Part shown: in pieces, positions 53,173 through 61,267 of the stretch
Layout of the letters: every line of letters starts with the position of its first letter
How positions within the stretch are numbered: position 1 is the first letter of the stretch
NCBI GenBank assembly: GCA_039815055.1
Contig: JBCCAA010000007.1
Span: 1-64,000 of the forward strand
DNA length: 64,000 nt
Source: UBA5336 sp039815055
Lineage (GTDB): Bacteria; Pseudomonadota; Alphaproteobacteria; Caulobacterales; Hyphomonadaceae
Direction of reading: 5' to 3'
Program-made: the position numbers and the translations under genes
The notes under the pieces: model-generated
Told to the model about the DNA's origin: nothing
Seen by the model: only the letters and a program-made list of their open reading frames with translations
The model's database searches: none

Positions 53173-53646
53173 CAGGACGCCCCCTTTTTTCTTGCTCATG
53201 TTTTTGTTTAATATACCCCAAGACATCGAAAAACTGTCCTTTCACCACCGAGGGATGATGTTTGTTTTTTCTGCAGTGAACGGAACAAATTCGTCGATGG
53301 CCCGAAGCTATCGAAGGGCCTCCTGACGAGCAATAACAAAAACCAGCCGAACGCCGTTTAACTCTGTTGACATAAATTTTCCCCAGTCCCTGAGATTTTT
53401 AACGCTTATTATTCAGCAACTTGCAGGCTGTAAAAAAAATTGGTCTTGGTTAACCGAAGTTAAGTTCTGTATATGTTCTTGTCAAGCGAAGTTCAGCTTC
53501 TGGACTGTGGAAACACGCTCTTTTTTTACCAGAGTTTGCGTGTTTTTCGATTGACTCGCGCTTGCTGCATATGTCGCTCGTCGATGGTCTGCGAAAATGA
53601 AAACCTTTCGTGACAACGATACAAATCGCAGTCGGTATTGTGTTCG
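53173..53646. promoter_or_regulatory. dnaA leader and upstream regulatory region
   Basis: A 474-bp non-coding stretch with AT-rich parts at 53370-53470. It holds one GANTC site (53553-53557, GACTC), as the dnaA promoter of Caulobacter does, a CtrA-like pair of half-sites TTAA-N6-TTAA near 53450-53464 (one base shorter than the TTAA-N7-TTAA consensus), and two imperfect DnaA boxes (53377-53385, TTTTCCCCA; 53506-53514, minus strand GTTTCCACA), each 7 of 9 to consensus. No clear -35/-10 pair could be fixed. The sites are too few and weak to call an origin. Confidence 0.45.
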
Positions 53647-53654
53647 CATACGGA

Positions 53655-53690
53655 CAAAAAACAAACCCGCCAGACGGTGTCGGGCGGGTT
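53655..53690 (-). terminator. Rho-independent terminator of rpsT
   Basis: On the minus strand the stem AACCCGCC pairs with GGCGGGTT (53683-53690 and 53664-53671) around an 11-nt loop, followed by a T-rich run TGTTTTTTG (53655-53663). It lies about 32 bp after the rpsT stop and separates it from dnaA. Confidence 0.85.
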
Positions 53691-53721
53691 CAAATTTGAT
53701 CAATTTTGGAACGCCCTGCGA

Positions 53722-53985
53722 TCAGCCGAGCGCTTTGATGCGAGCTGACAGGCGAGAGATTTTCCGTGCCGATGTATTCTTGTGGATCACACCTTTACCA
53801 GCCGCCCGCATGATTTCAGGCTGGGCCGCTTTAAGCGCCTCGCTAGCCGCACTCTTGTCGCCCGAGGCAATCGCCTCTTCCACACGGCGGATATAGGTGC
53901 GCATGCGTGAACGACGCGCCATATTCACTTCCGTGCGCGTGGCAATCTTGCGCACCATTTTCTTGGCTGACTTTGTATTTGCCAT
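53722..53985 (-). CDS. rpsT: 30S ribosomal protein S20
   Basis: 87 aa, basic, three-helix bundle that binds the 5' domain of 16S rRNA. ATG 53985 with AGGAG six nt upstream; a TTG one codon earlier is rejected. 'ANTKSAKKMVRKIATRTEVN' and 'SRMRTYIRRVEEAIASGD' match S20. Followed by its own terminator. Confidence 0.97.
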   Translation of the reverse strand: MANTKSAKKMVRKIATRTEVNMARRSRMRTYIRRVEEAIASGDKSAASEALKAAQPEIMRAAGKGVIHKNTSARKISRLSARIKALG

Positions 53986-54063
53986 CAATGTCTCCTGGAT
54001 GCCCGTCGGGCAAGAGCGTGGTGGGTACAGAAACTGCGCGAACGCGTCAAGCCGGTTTGAACC

Positions 54064-54843
54064 CTATTTATGCTTGAAGTGCGGCGACCGCTTTTCCACG
54101 AACGCTTCCATGCCTTCCGACTGGTCTTCGGTGGCAAACAAGGAGTGAAACATCCGACGCTCAAAGCGCACGCCCTGGCTGAGCGGCGTTTCATAAGCCG
54201 CATTGATCATCTCTTTGGTCATCATCGCGGTGACAGCCGGCATGGACGCGATTTTACGCGCAACGGACTTTGCTTCGTCCAGCAAGTCAGCAGTCGGAAC
54301 CACCCGAGAGGCGATGCCGCACCGCTCGGCCTCCTCGGCCTCCATCATCCGGCCTGTCAGACACATTTCCATGGCTTTTGCCTTGCCGGCAAACCGCGTC
54401 AGACGTTGTGTGCCGCCAGCACCAGGGGAGACACCGATTGTGATTTCAGGCTGACCGAACTTGGCATTTGAACCCGCCAGGATGAAATCGCACATCATGG
54501 CGAGTTCCATACCTCCGCCCAGCGCATAGCCGTTCACCGCAGCAACCATTGGCGTGCGCATGCGGGCAGCGCGCTCCCAGTTGGCGGTGATGAAGTCCTC
54601 ATAATAGGTCTCAGGAAACCCGCGGCCCTGCATTTCCTTGATATCGGCGCCAGCGGCAAAGGCCTTCTCCGAGCCAGTGATTACGACGCAGCGGATCTTC
54701 CGGTCGACATCCAGTTCATCCAAAACCGTGGTTAGCTCATCCATGAGTTCATTGTTGAACGCATTCATGGCTTCGGGGCGCGAAAGGGTGACGACGGCGA
54801 CGCCGTCTTCTCCGCGTTCGACTTTCAAAGTGTTGTAGCTCAT
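54064..54843 (-). CDS. Enoyl-CoA hydratase
   Basis: 259 aa crotonase fold. Hydrates trans-2-enoyl-CoA in fatty-acid oxidation. Oxyanion-hole 'SEKAFAAGADIKEM' and 'NGYALGGGMELAMMCDF', catalytic glutamates in 'GGGMELAMMCD' and 'QPEITIGVSPGAGGTQRL' (E in both). Next to rpsT and dnaA as in Caulobacter crescentus. Substrate chain length unknown. Confidence 0.92.
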   Translation of the reverse strand: MSYNTLKVERGEDGVAVVTLSRPEAMNAFNNELMDELTTVLDELDVDRKIRCVVITGSEKAFAAGADIKEMQGRGFPETYYEDFITANWERAARMRTPMVAAVNGYALGGGMELAMMCDFILAGSNAKFGQPEITIGVSPGAGGTQRLTRFAGKAKAMEMCLTGRMMEAEEAERCGIASRVVPTADLLDEAKSVARKIASMPAVTAMMTKEMINAAYETPLSQGVRFERRMFHSLFATEDQSEGMEAFVEKRSPHFKHK

Positions 54844-55084
54844 CTGGGGACGTCCTGATTAAAGGCTGGAGCAAAATGACGATCACGGGACCGAGATATC
54901 GGCACAAAACGCGTAAGCAATCCTGAATCTAGCCGGGCGGCGATTCTGATGTTGCTGCAAGTGTCCCTAAGCTCACTGGCGAAAGTGTCAATTTTTATGC
55001 GGGAACTCGAAACAATTCCGCAGGCCCCGTTAACGGCAAATCGAGACTGTTCTGTCACAACGGGCCTTCCTCGAGGAGCCTAGA

Positions 55085-57166
55085 ATGTCTTTCAAAATCA
55101 GCCGTCTACTAGATTCGTCTGTTCTCAAGCGCAGCGCCAGCGTTGGCCGAGACGAGCGCGGGAACATCGCGATGATGACGGGTCTGTGCATTATTCCGCT
55201 GGTCCTGGTCATCGGCTTCGCACTCGATTTCCGCCGCTCCGCCAACAACAAGGCTGCAGCACAAACGGCCCTCGATGCGGCTGTTCTGGCCGGCGGTAAG
55301 GAGTTTGCCACCAATACCGACCCCGACGAGACTGTGCGTCTGGCTGCTGCAAAAGCGCTGGCGGAAAATGTGTTTGATCGGAACATGACGCTTTATGGCG
55401 GCAATCCGAACGCCGTGGATCCGTCGTTCTACAAGGACTCCTCAGGGGAATTCATCGGCACGTTCGTTGCGGAAACGCCTTTGTTCTTTGGCGGGTTCCT
55501 CGACCGAGAGGAAATTGAAAACCAGGTAGAGTCCGCAGCTGCCGTGGGCGGAGGTCGCGCCGTTGAAGTCGTCCTTGTCCTGGACAACTCCAACTCCATG
55601 TTCACCGGAACGCGCATGGAAGACATGCGCTCGGCGGCAAAGGGGTTTGTCGAGACAGTCTATGACGGCGCCTCAACGCCAGAAGACGTGCGCGTGGCAA
55701 TCGTGCCCTATGCCGGAACACTCAACATCAATTCCGAAACACCCGGCACCTGGAATCCGGCAACCTCACCCAGCGTGACCATGACCGCACACCCAACCGC
55801 GGCCGGCTCGCGAACCAATCCGGCCACGCCGATGTCTGGCCGCAACAATTATGTCAGTCATCCAACCAGCATGGGGTCACTTTCGCAGACGGCGCTCGAC
55901 TCCCTTTTCGCTCCGGTTGGCTGGCGCGGTTGTATTGAAGCTGGAAACAATGAACGCAGTACCACGTCGATGGGCACTGTGCCCACCAGCGGTCGACTAA
56001 CTGACGCTCCGCCGAGTCCAATGCGCTGGCCAGCGAACCTGCTTCATTCTGAGCTGCGAAACCAAATCTACGTGGACACTTCACCGCCACCTCCGCCGCC
56101 CCCGCCAAGTCCACCTCCACCACCACCTCCTCCTCCGCCGCCGCCGGGACCACCACCACCTCCGCCTCCTCCACCGCCACCACCCGGGCCGCCACCACCA
56201 CCGCCGCCTCCTCCCCCTCCTCCGCCGCCATCGATTCCCGGGCCATCGGGTTCACTGGAGTTACCGTGGGATATGCATGGGCCTGAAGGCGAAGAGTGGT
56301 TCGCCCATCCAAAAGTGGAGAAGGCACAGAGCCCATATCATATGGGTCATGAAGAGCGCTGCACCCAAGATCACATCCAGGCCGGTTGGGCAGGAGCATA
56401 CAACTCCTACAACCCGACCACCGAGCAATGCACAGATAACGCCAGTGTCTGGCCGGGTGGGACGCTGTTTGCCTGCGTCTCTGATCCCAATGAATTCGCT
56501 TACTGGAACGCAGGAAATGCTGCTTGCCCATGGCTTGCCACGTCGGATTTCCTGCCATGGGACACGCCGAGCCAACCCGCCATCGGGCCGAATGAAACCT
56601 GCCCAACGGCTATGCTTGGCCTGTCATCGGATCCCGCTCAGATCTTCACCAAACTCGATCACATGTATCCGGTCAGCGATGGCGGGACGAAGGTCGATGT
56701 AGGATTAATGTGGGGCCTACGCGCGATTTCCGACCGCGACCAGTGGGCAACCTTCTGGGGCGTGCCCCTGGCTGACAAGCCCGCGCCGTTCGGTGACTTT
56801 GATACCCGCAAGGTGATGATCGTTCTCACAGATGGGCGCAACGAATACCCTTTCCACGCCGAAGGCTATTATGGCTGTGACGAGACTTCGACCCGGCGAA
56901 ATGCACCACATTGCCGCCAGTCTGCGGACCTCGGCACCCTGGACCGAACATCGCTGGACAATCTGACCCTGGATGCCTGCGAGCAGATACGCACGACCTA
57001 TGATGTTGAGCTTTACACGATTGCCGTGGATGTCACGGACACAACGGCATTGGGCGTGTTGCAAAACTGCGCTGGCGACAGCACGCGGTTCTTTGACGTT
57101 TCATCGTCTGATCTGGACTCTGTGTTTGAAAGCCTGGCCGCAGAAAGCCTGCGCCTGACGCGCTAG
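55085..57166 (+). CDS. TadG-like pilus-assembly/VWA protein with polyproline insert
   Basis: 693 aa, RBS GAGGAG. Residues 22-50 are the pilin-like TadE/TadG N-terminus ('RGNIAMMTGLCIIPLVLVIGFALDFRR') that is membrane-inserted. A von Willebrand factor A domain starts at about 158 with MIDAS residues D167, S169, S171 ('VLVLDNSNSM') and continues after a long interruption with 'KVMIVLTDGRNEYPF' (about 580) and 'YTIAVDV'. Inside it, residues 334-382 are almost pure proline. Nine or more cysteines follow the insert. Such proteins are linked to Flp/Tad pilus assembly or surface adhesion; no other tad gene is present in the window. Confidence 0.8.
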   Translation: MSFKISRLLDSSVLKRSASVGRDERGNIAMMTGLCIIPLVLVIGFALDFRRSANNKAAAQTALDAAVLAGGKEFATNTDPDETVRLAAAKALAENVFDRNMTLYGGNPNAVDPSFYKDSSGEFIGTFVAETPLFFGGFLDREEIENQVESAAAVGGGRAVEVVLVLDNSNSMFTGTRMEDMRSAAKGFVETVYDGASTPEDVRVAIVPYAGTLNINSETPGTWNPATSPSVTMTAHPTAAGSRTNPATPMSGRNNYVSHPTSMGSLSQTALDSLFAPVGWRGCIEAGNNERSTTSMGTVPTSGRLTDAPPSPMRWPANLLHSELRNQIYVDTSPPPPPPPPSPPPPPPPPPPPPGPPPPPPPPPPPPGPPPPPPPPPPPPPPSIPGPSGSLELPWDMHGPEGEEWFAHPKVEKAQSPYHMGHEERCTQDHIQAGWAGAYNSYNPTTEQCTDNASVWPGGTLFACVSDPNEFAYWNAGNAACPWLATSDFLPWDTPSQPAIGPNETCPTAMLGLSSDPAQIFTKLDHMYPVSDGGTKVDVGLMWGLRAISDRDQWATFWGVPLADKPAPFGDFDTRKVMIVLTDGRNEYPFHAEGYYGCDETSTRRNAPHCRQSADLGTLDRTSLDNLTLDACEQIRTTYDVELYTIAVDVTDTTALGVLQNCAGDSTRFFDVSSSDLDSVFESLAAESLRLTR
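56084..56230 (+). repeat. Polyproline-coding tract
   Basis: 147 bp of CCN codons coding 49 residues, all proline except S342, G355 and G368. The three proline codons CCA, CCG and CCT are mixed, so it is not a simple DNA repeat, though it is prone to slippage. Predicted to form a rigid polyproline II rod between two parts of the VWA domain. Confidence 0.9.
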
Positions 57167-57498
57167 ATTTTCGGCGCTTCGCCCTTTTCGCGGCCGAAGA
57201 CCAGACGCATCAACCAGTTGGGCGCGAACCGCTCAACCGACGGGTGCCGTTCAAGGATGCCTTCCATCCATCGCCGACCCCAGATCGAATTGCGACCGAG
57301 CAACACAACGCCGACGATCCCGATCGGCAAACCAATCGGCAGAAACGGCGTCACGAAGGCGATCGGGATCGCGATGATTATGAGCAGCAAGCCCAGCAGC
57401 GCAAAGCACTGGCGCACCACCGTTCCAATGCTCTGACCCACCACGGCAATAGGCGGAGGCGATTGACGTGGCGGCATTGGGTCTTCGGTGTCGGGCAT
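57163..57498 (-). CDS. Small PGPGW-like membrane protein
   Basis: 111 aa from ATG 57498 (a longer frame to 57579 has no good ribosome binding site). Two membrane helices ('FALLGLLLIIIAIPIAFV' and 'PIGLPIGIVGVVLLGRNSIWGRRWMEGIL') resembling PGPGW-type transmembrane proteins; C-terminus charged. Overlaps the VWA gene stop tail-to-tail by 4 bp. Function unknown. Confidence 0.6.
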   Translation of the reverse strand: MPDTEDPMPPRQSPPPIAVVGQSIGTVVRQCFALLGLLLIIIAIPIAFVTPFLPIGLPIGIVGVVLLGRNSIWGRRWMEGILERHPSVERFAPNWLMRLVFGREKGEAPKI

Positions 57499-57638
57499 AT
57501 GTCCTGATATGGGTAACTCCACGGTCTTCGCCAGCTTCAATGCGAACATGCAATGGGCTTCTGGCAAGATTTTGACCATCTTGTTACACGAAAACCATAA
57601 ACAATCGGCTCACGGGAGGCCGAGGAGGACACATCATC

Positions 57639-58844
57639 GTGAAACTTCGTTCAATTCAGGTGCTGCGCGCCGTGGCTGCGCTATTGGTGGTCGCATTCCA
57701 TATCTCTGGCATCCAAACGAGCGCGATGCAGGAATCCCTCGGCGCGGCGGCGACGTTCAACACATGGCCGATCATCGAGAACGGCTATGCCGGCGTGGAC
57801 CTGTTCTTTGTGATATCGGGTTTCATCATGGTAGTGGTCACCCGCGCAGGCAAACGTGGCGCGGGCGCCTCTGGCCTGTTCCTGGCGTCACGGGTGATGC
57901 GGATTTATCCCGCCTGGTGGCTGTTTGCCGGCGCCATGACCGGCTATATGGCCATCACCTATGGTTGGGTGAACACAGGCAATGGCGGCTGGGCTGATTT
58001 CGCCGGCACGACCAGCGTGTCTGAATACCTTGTAAAATCATTCCTGTTGATTCCCCAGCCGGGCTTTCCGGTGCTCAATGTCGGCTGGACGCTGATCCAT
58101 GAGATGTATTTCTATCTCGTCTTCGCGCTGACCTTACTGTTTGCCCGCCGCTGGCTGCCATACATGCTCGCAATCTGGGCCGGGCTTTTGGTGGGCCTGT
58201 CCTTCGTCGACTTATCCACCCAGGCCGGGCACCCCTTCATCAAGATAGCCGTCCACCCGATGACGATGGAGTTCATCCTCGGCGCTTTTGCTGGACTGGC
58301 CGTGTGTTCCGGGCGCCGCATCATGCCGAAAGGGGTCATGATCGTCGCCGTGGTCTGGCTGGTTGCCGCCCTGGTCTTTACGCTGCCCCCTTCACATCCG
58401 GGCGGCGAGCAACTGGGCCTGTTTACCTATGAAGGCTACCAGATCGGCCTGCATTCAAATCTGCTCTGGTCGACCTTCGTATTGGGGTGGGGCCGCGTGA
58501 TTGCTTTTGGCTTGCCCTGCGCCCTGTTGGTTTACGCGGTGGCAAACCTGGAAGTGGAAGGCCAGATCGTAATCGGCAAACCGCTCGAGATGCTCGGCGA
58601 CTGGTCTTATTCCCTGTACCTCAGCCACATTCTTGTGCTGTCAGCGCTTGCCCGGCTGTTACCGGAGCTGACCACCGGACCGCTCTTCGCCGTGATTGGC
58701 GTGCCCGCATGCATCCTGATTGCGGCCATGGCCTATTATGCGTTCGAACGTCCGCTGATTGCGGCGTGGTCGGGCTGGCGCAAGGCCCATCTGAATGGCA
58801 AACAAACCCTCCGCCCCGCACCAATGGCGGAACGAATCTGGTAA
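57639..58844 (+). CDS. Acyltransferase 3 family membrane protein
   Basis: 401 aa, about 10 membrane helices, OafA/YrhL family that transfers acyl groups to sugars or lipids across the membrane. GTG start at 57639 with GGAGG 10 nt upstream. The active histidine is in 'VVAFHISG' (about residue 24), 'GVDLFFVISGFIM' and 'FLASRVMRIYPAWW' are the family motifs. Acceptor (LPS O-antigen or capsule sugar) unknown. Confidence 0.88.
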   Translation: MKLRSIQVLRAVAALLVVAFHISGIQTSAMQESLGAAATFNTWPIIENGYAGVDLFFVISGFIMVVVTRAGKRGAGASGLFLASRVMRIYPAWWLFAGAMTGYMAITYGWVNTGNGGWADFAGTTSVSEYLVKSFLLIPQPGFPVLNVGWTLIHEMYFYLVFALTLLFARRWLPYMLAIWAGLLVGLSFVDLSTQAGHPFIKIAVHPMTMEFILGAFAGLAVCSGRRIMPKGVMIVAVVWLVAALVFTLPPSHPGGEQLGLFTYEGYQIGLHSNLLWSTFVLGWGRVIAFGLPCALLVYAVANLEVEGQIVIGKPLEMLGDWSYSLYLSHILVLSALARLLPELTTGPLFAVIGVPACILIAAMAYYAFERPLIAAWSGWRKAHLNGKQTLRPAPMAERIW

Positions 58845-58851
58845 ACGCGTC

Positions 58852-60429
58852 CTATTCCGCCGCAACGGCTTCCGGCTGCGGTGGGGGCGACCATTTCAGG
58901 ATCGGCTTGCGTGCAGCCCGGGTTTCGTCGAGCCGCTTCATTGGCGCGAGGACCGGCGCTGCCTTCAGGCTCTGATCGCCGTCTGCGGCGCGTTTGGCAA
59001 TGCCCTCCAGCGCGTCGCAGAACCGGTCTAGCTCGGCCCGACTTTCGGTTTCCGTCGGCTCAAGCAACATCGCGCCATGGACCACAAGCGGGAAATACAT
59101 GGTCATCGGGTGATAGCCCTCATCGATTAGCGCCTTGGCGATGTCGATTGTCTCGATCCCCTCGCCAACAAACTCATCGGAGAACAGGGCTTCATGCATG
59201 CAATATCCGTCAAACGCTGGCGTCATGACCGGGTTCAGCCGCGCCTGCACATAGTTGGCGTTCAGCACCGCATCTTCGGCGGCCTGCTTCAGCCCATCGG
59301 CGCCGTGGCTCAGCATGTAAGATAACGCGCGAACGAACATGCCCATCTGGCCGTGGAAAGCCACCATTCGGCCAAAGCTCATATCAGCTTCGCGGCGGTC
59401 TTCTTCGATCAGCTGGAACGTGCCGTCCTCGTCGCAAATTACAAATGGCACCGGGGCATGGGGGGCCAGCGCGTCTGACAGAACTGTCGGGCCACTGCCC
59501 GGCCCGCCGCCGCCATGGGGTGTTGAGAACGTCTTGTGCAGATTGATGTGCATGGCATCGACGCCCAGGTCGCCGGGACGGACCCGGCCCACAATGGCGT
59601 TGAAGTTTGCGCCATCACAATAAAAATAGCCACCAGCGTCGTGGATGAGGTCAGCGATCTCGCGAATATCGGTCTCGAACAGGCCGCACGTGTTGGGATT
59701 GGTCAGCATGATGCCAGCAATATCATCGGTGCGGGCCAGCTTTTCGCGAAGCTCGTCCATGTCGACGCGGCCGCGTGCATCGGCGCCGATCTCATCGACA
59801 TCGAAGCCACACTGGATGGCGGTGGCAGGGTTGGTGCCATGGGCAGATGCCGGAACAAGGACACGCTTGCGTGTGGTCAACTCTCCGCGAGTTTCCAGCG
59901 CCTTGCGGATCGCCAGCATCCCACACAGCTCTCCATGGGCGCCAGCCTTGGGGCTCATCGCCACGGCGGGCATACCGGTCAACGTCTTCAACCAGATCGC
60001 CAGTTCATCGATCAGCTCCAGCGCACCTTGAACGGTGGCCTGCGGCTGCAGGGGGTGAATGTCAGCAAAGCCCGGCAGGCGCGCCATGCGCTCATTCAGC
60101 CGCGGATTGTGCTTCATCGTGCATGAACCGAGCGGGAAGAATCCCAGATCAATCGCATAGTTGCGCTGGCTGAGGCGCACATAGTGGCGCACCGCTTCGG
60201 GCTCAGACAGGCCGGGCAGCTCCGCCTTGGATTTACGGAGAAGCCCGCCGAGACGATCCGCAGTTCCTTTTGGTTCCGGCAGGTCCACGCCGGTTCCGGT
60301 CCAGCGCTCTGTCTCGAAGATAAGCGGTTCGAATTGGAGAAGCCCGCGCGAGCCGGAAACCGTCTCGGCCATCGGGGCAGCATGAATTTGGGCAGGGGCC
60401 GTTGGGCGGCCAGTGGCGTTCATGGTCAT
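58852..60429 (-). CDS. gcvPB: Glycine dehydrogenase (decarboxylating) subunit 2
   Basis: 525 aa from ATG 60429 (AAGG upstream); a longer frame into the hydrolase gene is rejected. Catalytic PLP half of the two-subunit P-protein; releases CO2 from glycine and passes the aminomethyl group to GcvH. PLP lysine K299 in 'NLHKTFSTPHGGGGPG', plus 'SAHGTNPATA', 'TNPNTCGLFE' and 'CDGANFNAI'. Starts 4 nt after the hydrolase stop, and ends 7 bp from the convergent acyltransferase gene. Confidence 0.95.
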   Translation of the reverse strand: MTMNATGRPTAPAQIHAAPMAETVSGSRGLLQFEPLIFETERWTGTGVDLPEPKGTADRLGGLLRKSKAELPGLSEPEAVRHYVRLSQRNYAIDLGFFPLGSCTMKHNPRLNERMARLPGFADIHPLQPQATVQGALELIDELAIWLKTLTGMPAVAMSPKAGAHGELCGMLAIRKALETRGELTTRKRVLVPASAHGTNPATAIQCGFDVDEIGADARGRVDMDELREKLARTDDIAGIMLTNPNTCGLFETDIREIADLIHDAGGYFYCDGANFNAIVGRVRPGDLGVDAMHINLHKTFSTPHGGGGPGSGPTVLSDALAPHAPVPFVICDEDGTFQLIEEDRREADMSFGRMVAFHGQMGMFVRALSYMLSHGADGLKQAAEDAVLNANYVQARLNPVMTPAFDGYCMHEALFSDEFVGEGIETIDIAKALIDEGYHPMTMYFPLVVHGAMLLEPTETESRAELDRFCDALEGIAKRAADGDQSLKAAPVLAPMKRLDETRAARKPILKWSPPPQPEAVAAE

Positions 60430-60433
60430 CGGA

Positions 60434-61267
60434 TTACCTTTCGGCGCCGTCAAAGGGACAATCGGGATAAATGGGGGCGAGCAAGGGCCAGGCGGTGGAC
60501 TCATAAAGTCCGTCGCTGACCAGGGAGTTGTGATCAGCGCCAACAATTTTCACATACTGCTTTGGCTCATTGGCTACGTCGAACAGCCTTTCAGAGCTAC
60601 GGGCATCGATCACCATGTCGGCCGTACCATGGGCGATGGCCAGCGGTTCACTGACGTCGCCGATGAACCGGTCAGACCGGAATTTATGGCGCAGGATCAG
60701 GCCCATGGGGAGGAATCCGATCCGACTCTGAAACTCATCCTGGATCGAATAGAACGGCGCTTCGAGGATCACCGCGCCTGCATCGACCCGGGCAGCGAGC
60801 TGTGTGGCCACTCCGGAACCGAGAGAATGACCATGGAGCACGATGTCATCGCCGGACACGCCCTGCTTATTGGTGAGCCAGGACCAGGCCGCGTCGGCAT
60901 CCTTGTGGAGGCCCGCTTCGGAAGGGGTTCCAGTGGAGCCGGCATATCCGCGATAGGCCAAGGCGAGGAAGCCGAGCCCAGCGCTTGATAGTGCTTCATA
61001 GCGCCCGCCATCCAGATCAATCCGGGCAGCATTGCCATGAAAGAACAGCACCGTGGGACAGCCCTCAATGCTAGGCTCGGCTGACCAGGCGACCAGTGTT
61101 TCGCCGTCTTCGGTGGGGATTTCCACCGCAGAGATGCCGTCCACAGCGGGCGCAACGCGCGTTGCATCGGGAGAAAAGATCACCCCGTCCTGGGCCATAA
61201 ACAGGATCACACCCGCCATGAGATATAGCCCACCGAACAAGACCGCGAACCACCACAGCACTTTCAT
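60434..61267 (-). CDS. Alpha/beta hydrolase, membrane-anchored
   Basis: 277 aa from ATG 61267. An N-terminal membrane helix (about 3-25) is followed by an alpha/beta hydrolase domain: oxyanion 'LFFHGNA', nucleophile serine in 'LHGHSLGSGVA', Asp in 'HGTADMVIDA', His in 'GADHNSLV'. It is of the BEM46/AbhD13-like type, serine hydrolases of unknown lipid or ester substrates. It overlaps the gcvPA stop (TGATG) and precedes gcvPB by 4 nt, so it is translated within the glycine-cleavage operon. No role in glycine cleavage is known. Confidence 0.85.
   Translation of the reverse strand: MKVLWWFAVLFGGLYLMAGVILFMAQDGVIFSPDATRVAPAVDGISAVEIPTEDGETLVAWSAEPSIEGCPTVLFFHGNAARIDLDGGRYEALSSAGLGFLALAYRGYAGSTGTPSEAGLHKDADAAWSWLTNKQGVSGDDIVLHGHSLGSGVATQLAARVDAGAVILEAPFYSIQDEFQSRIGFLPMGLILRHKFRSDRFIGDVSEPLAIAHGTADMVIDARSSERLFDVANEPKQYVKIVGADHNSLVSDGLYESTAWPLLAPIYPDCPFDGAER

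Noticed and set aside
53227..53721. Chromosome replication origin upstream of dnaA
   Set aside because: Only two weak DnaA-box matches and one CtrA-like pair were seen. In Caulobacter the origin lies elsewhere, near hemE. Cumulative GC skew over the genome would decide.
55854..56606. 250-aa minus-strand frame opposite the polyproline tract
   Set aside because: The Val/Glu/Ala-rich content comes from the reversed proline codons; no independent support.
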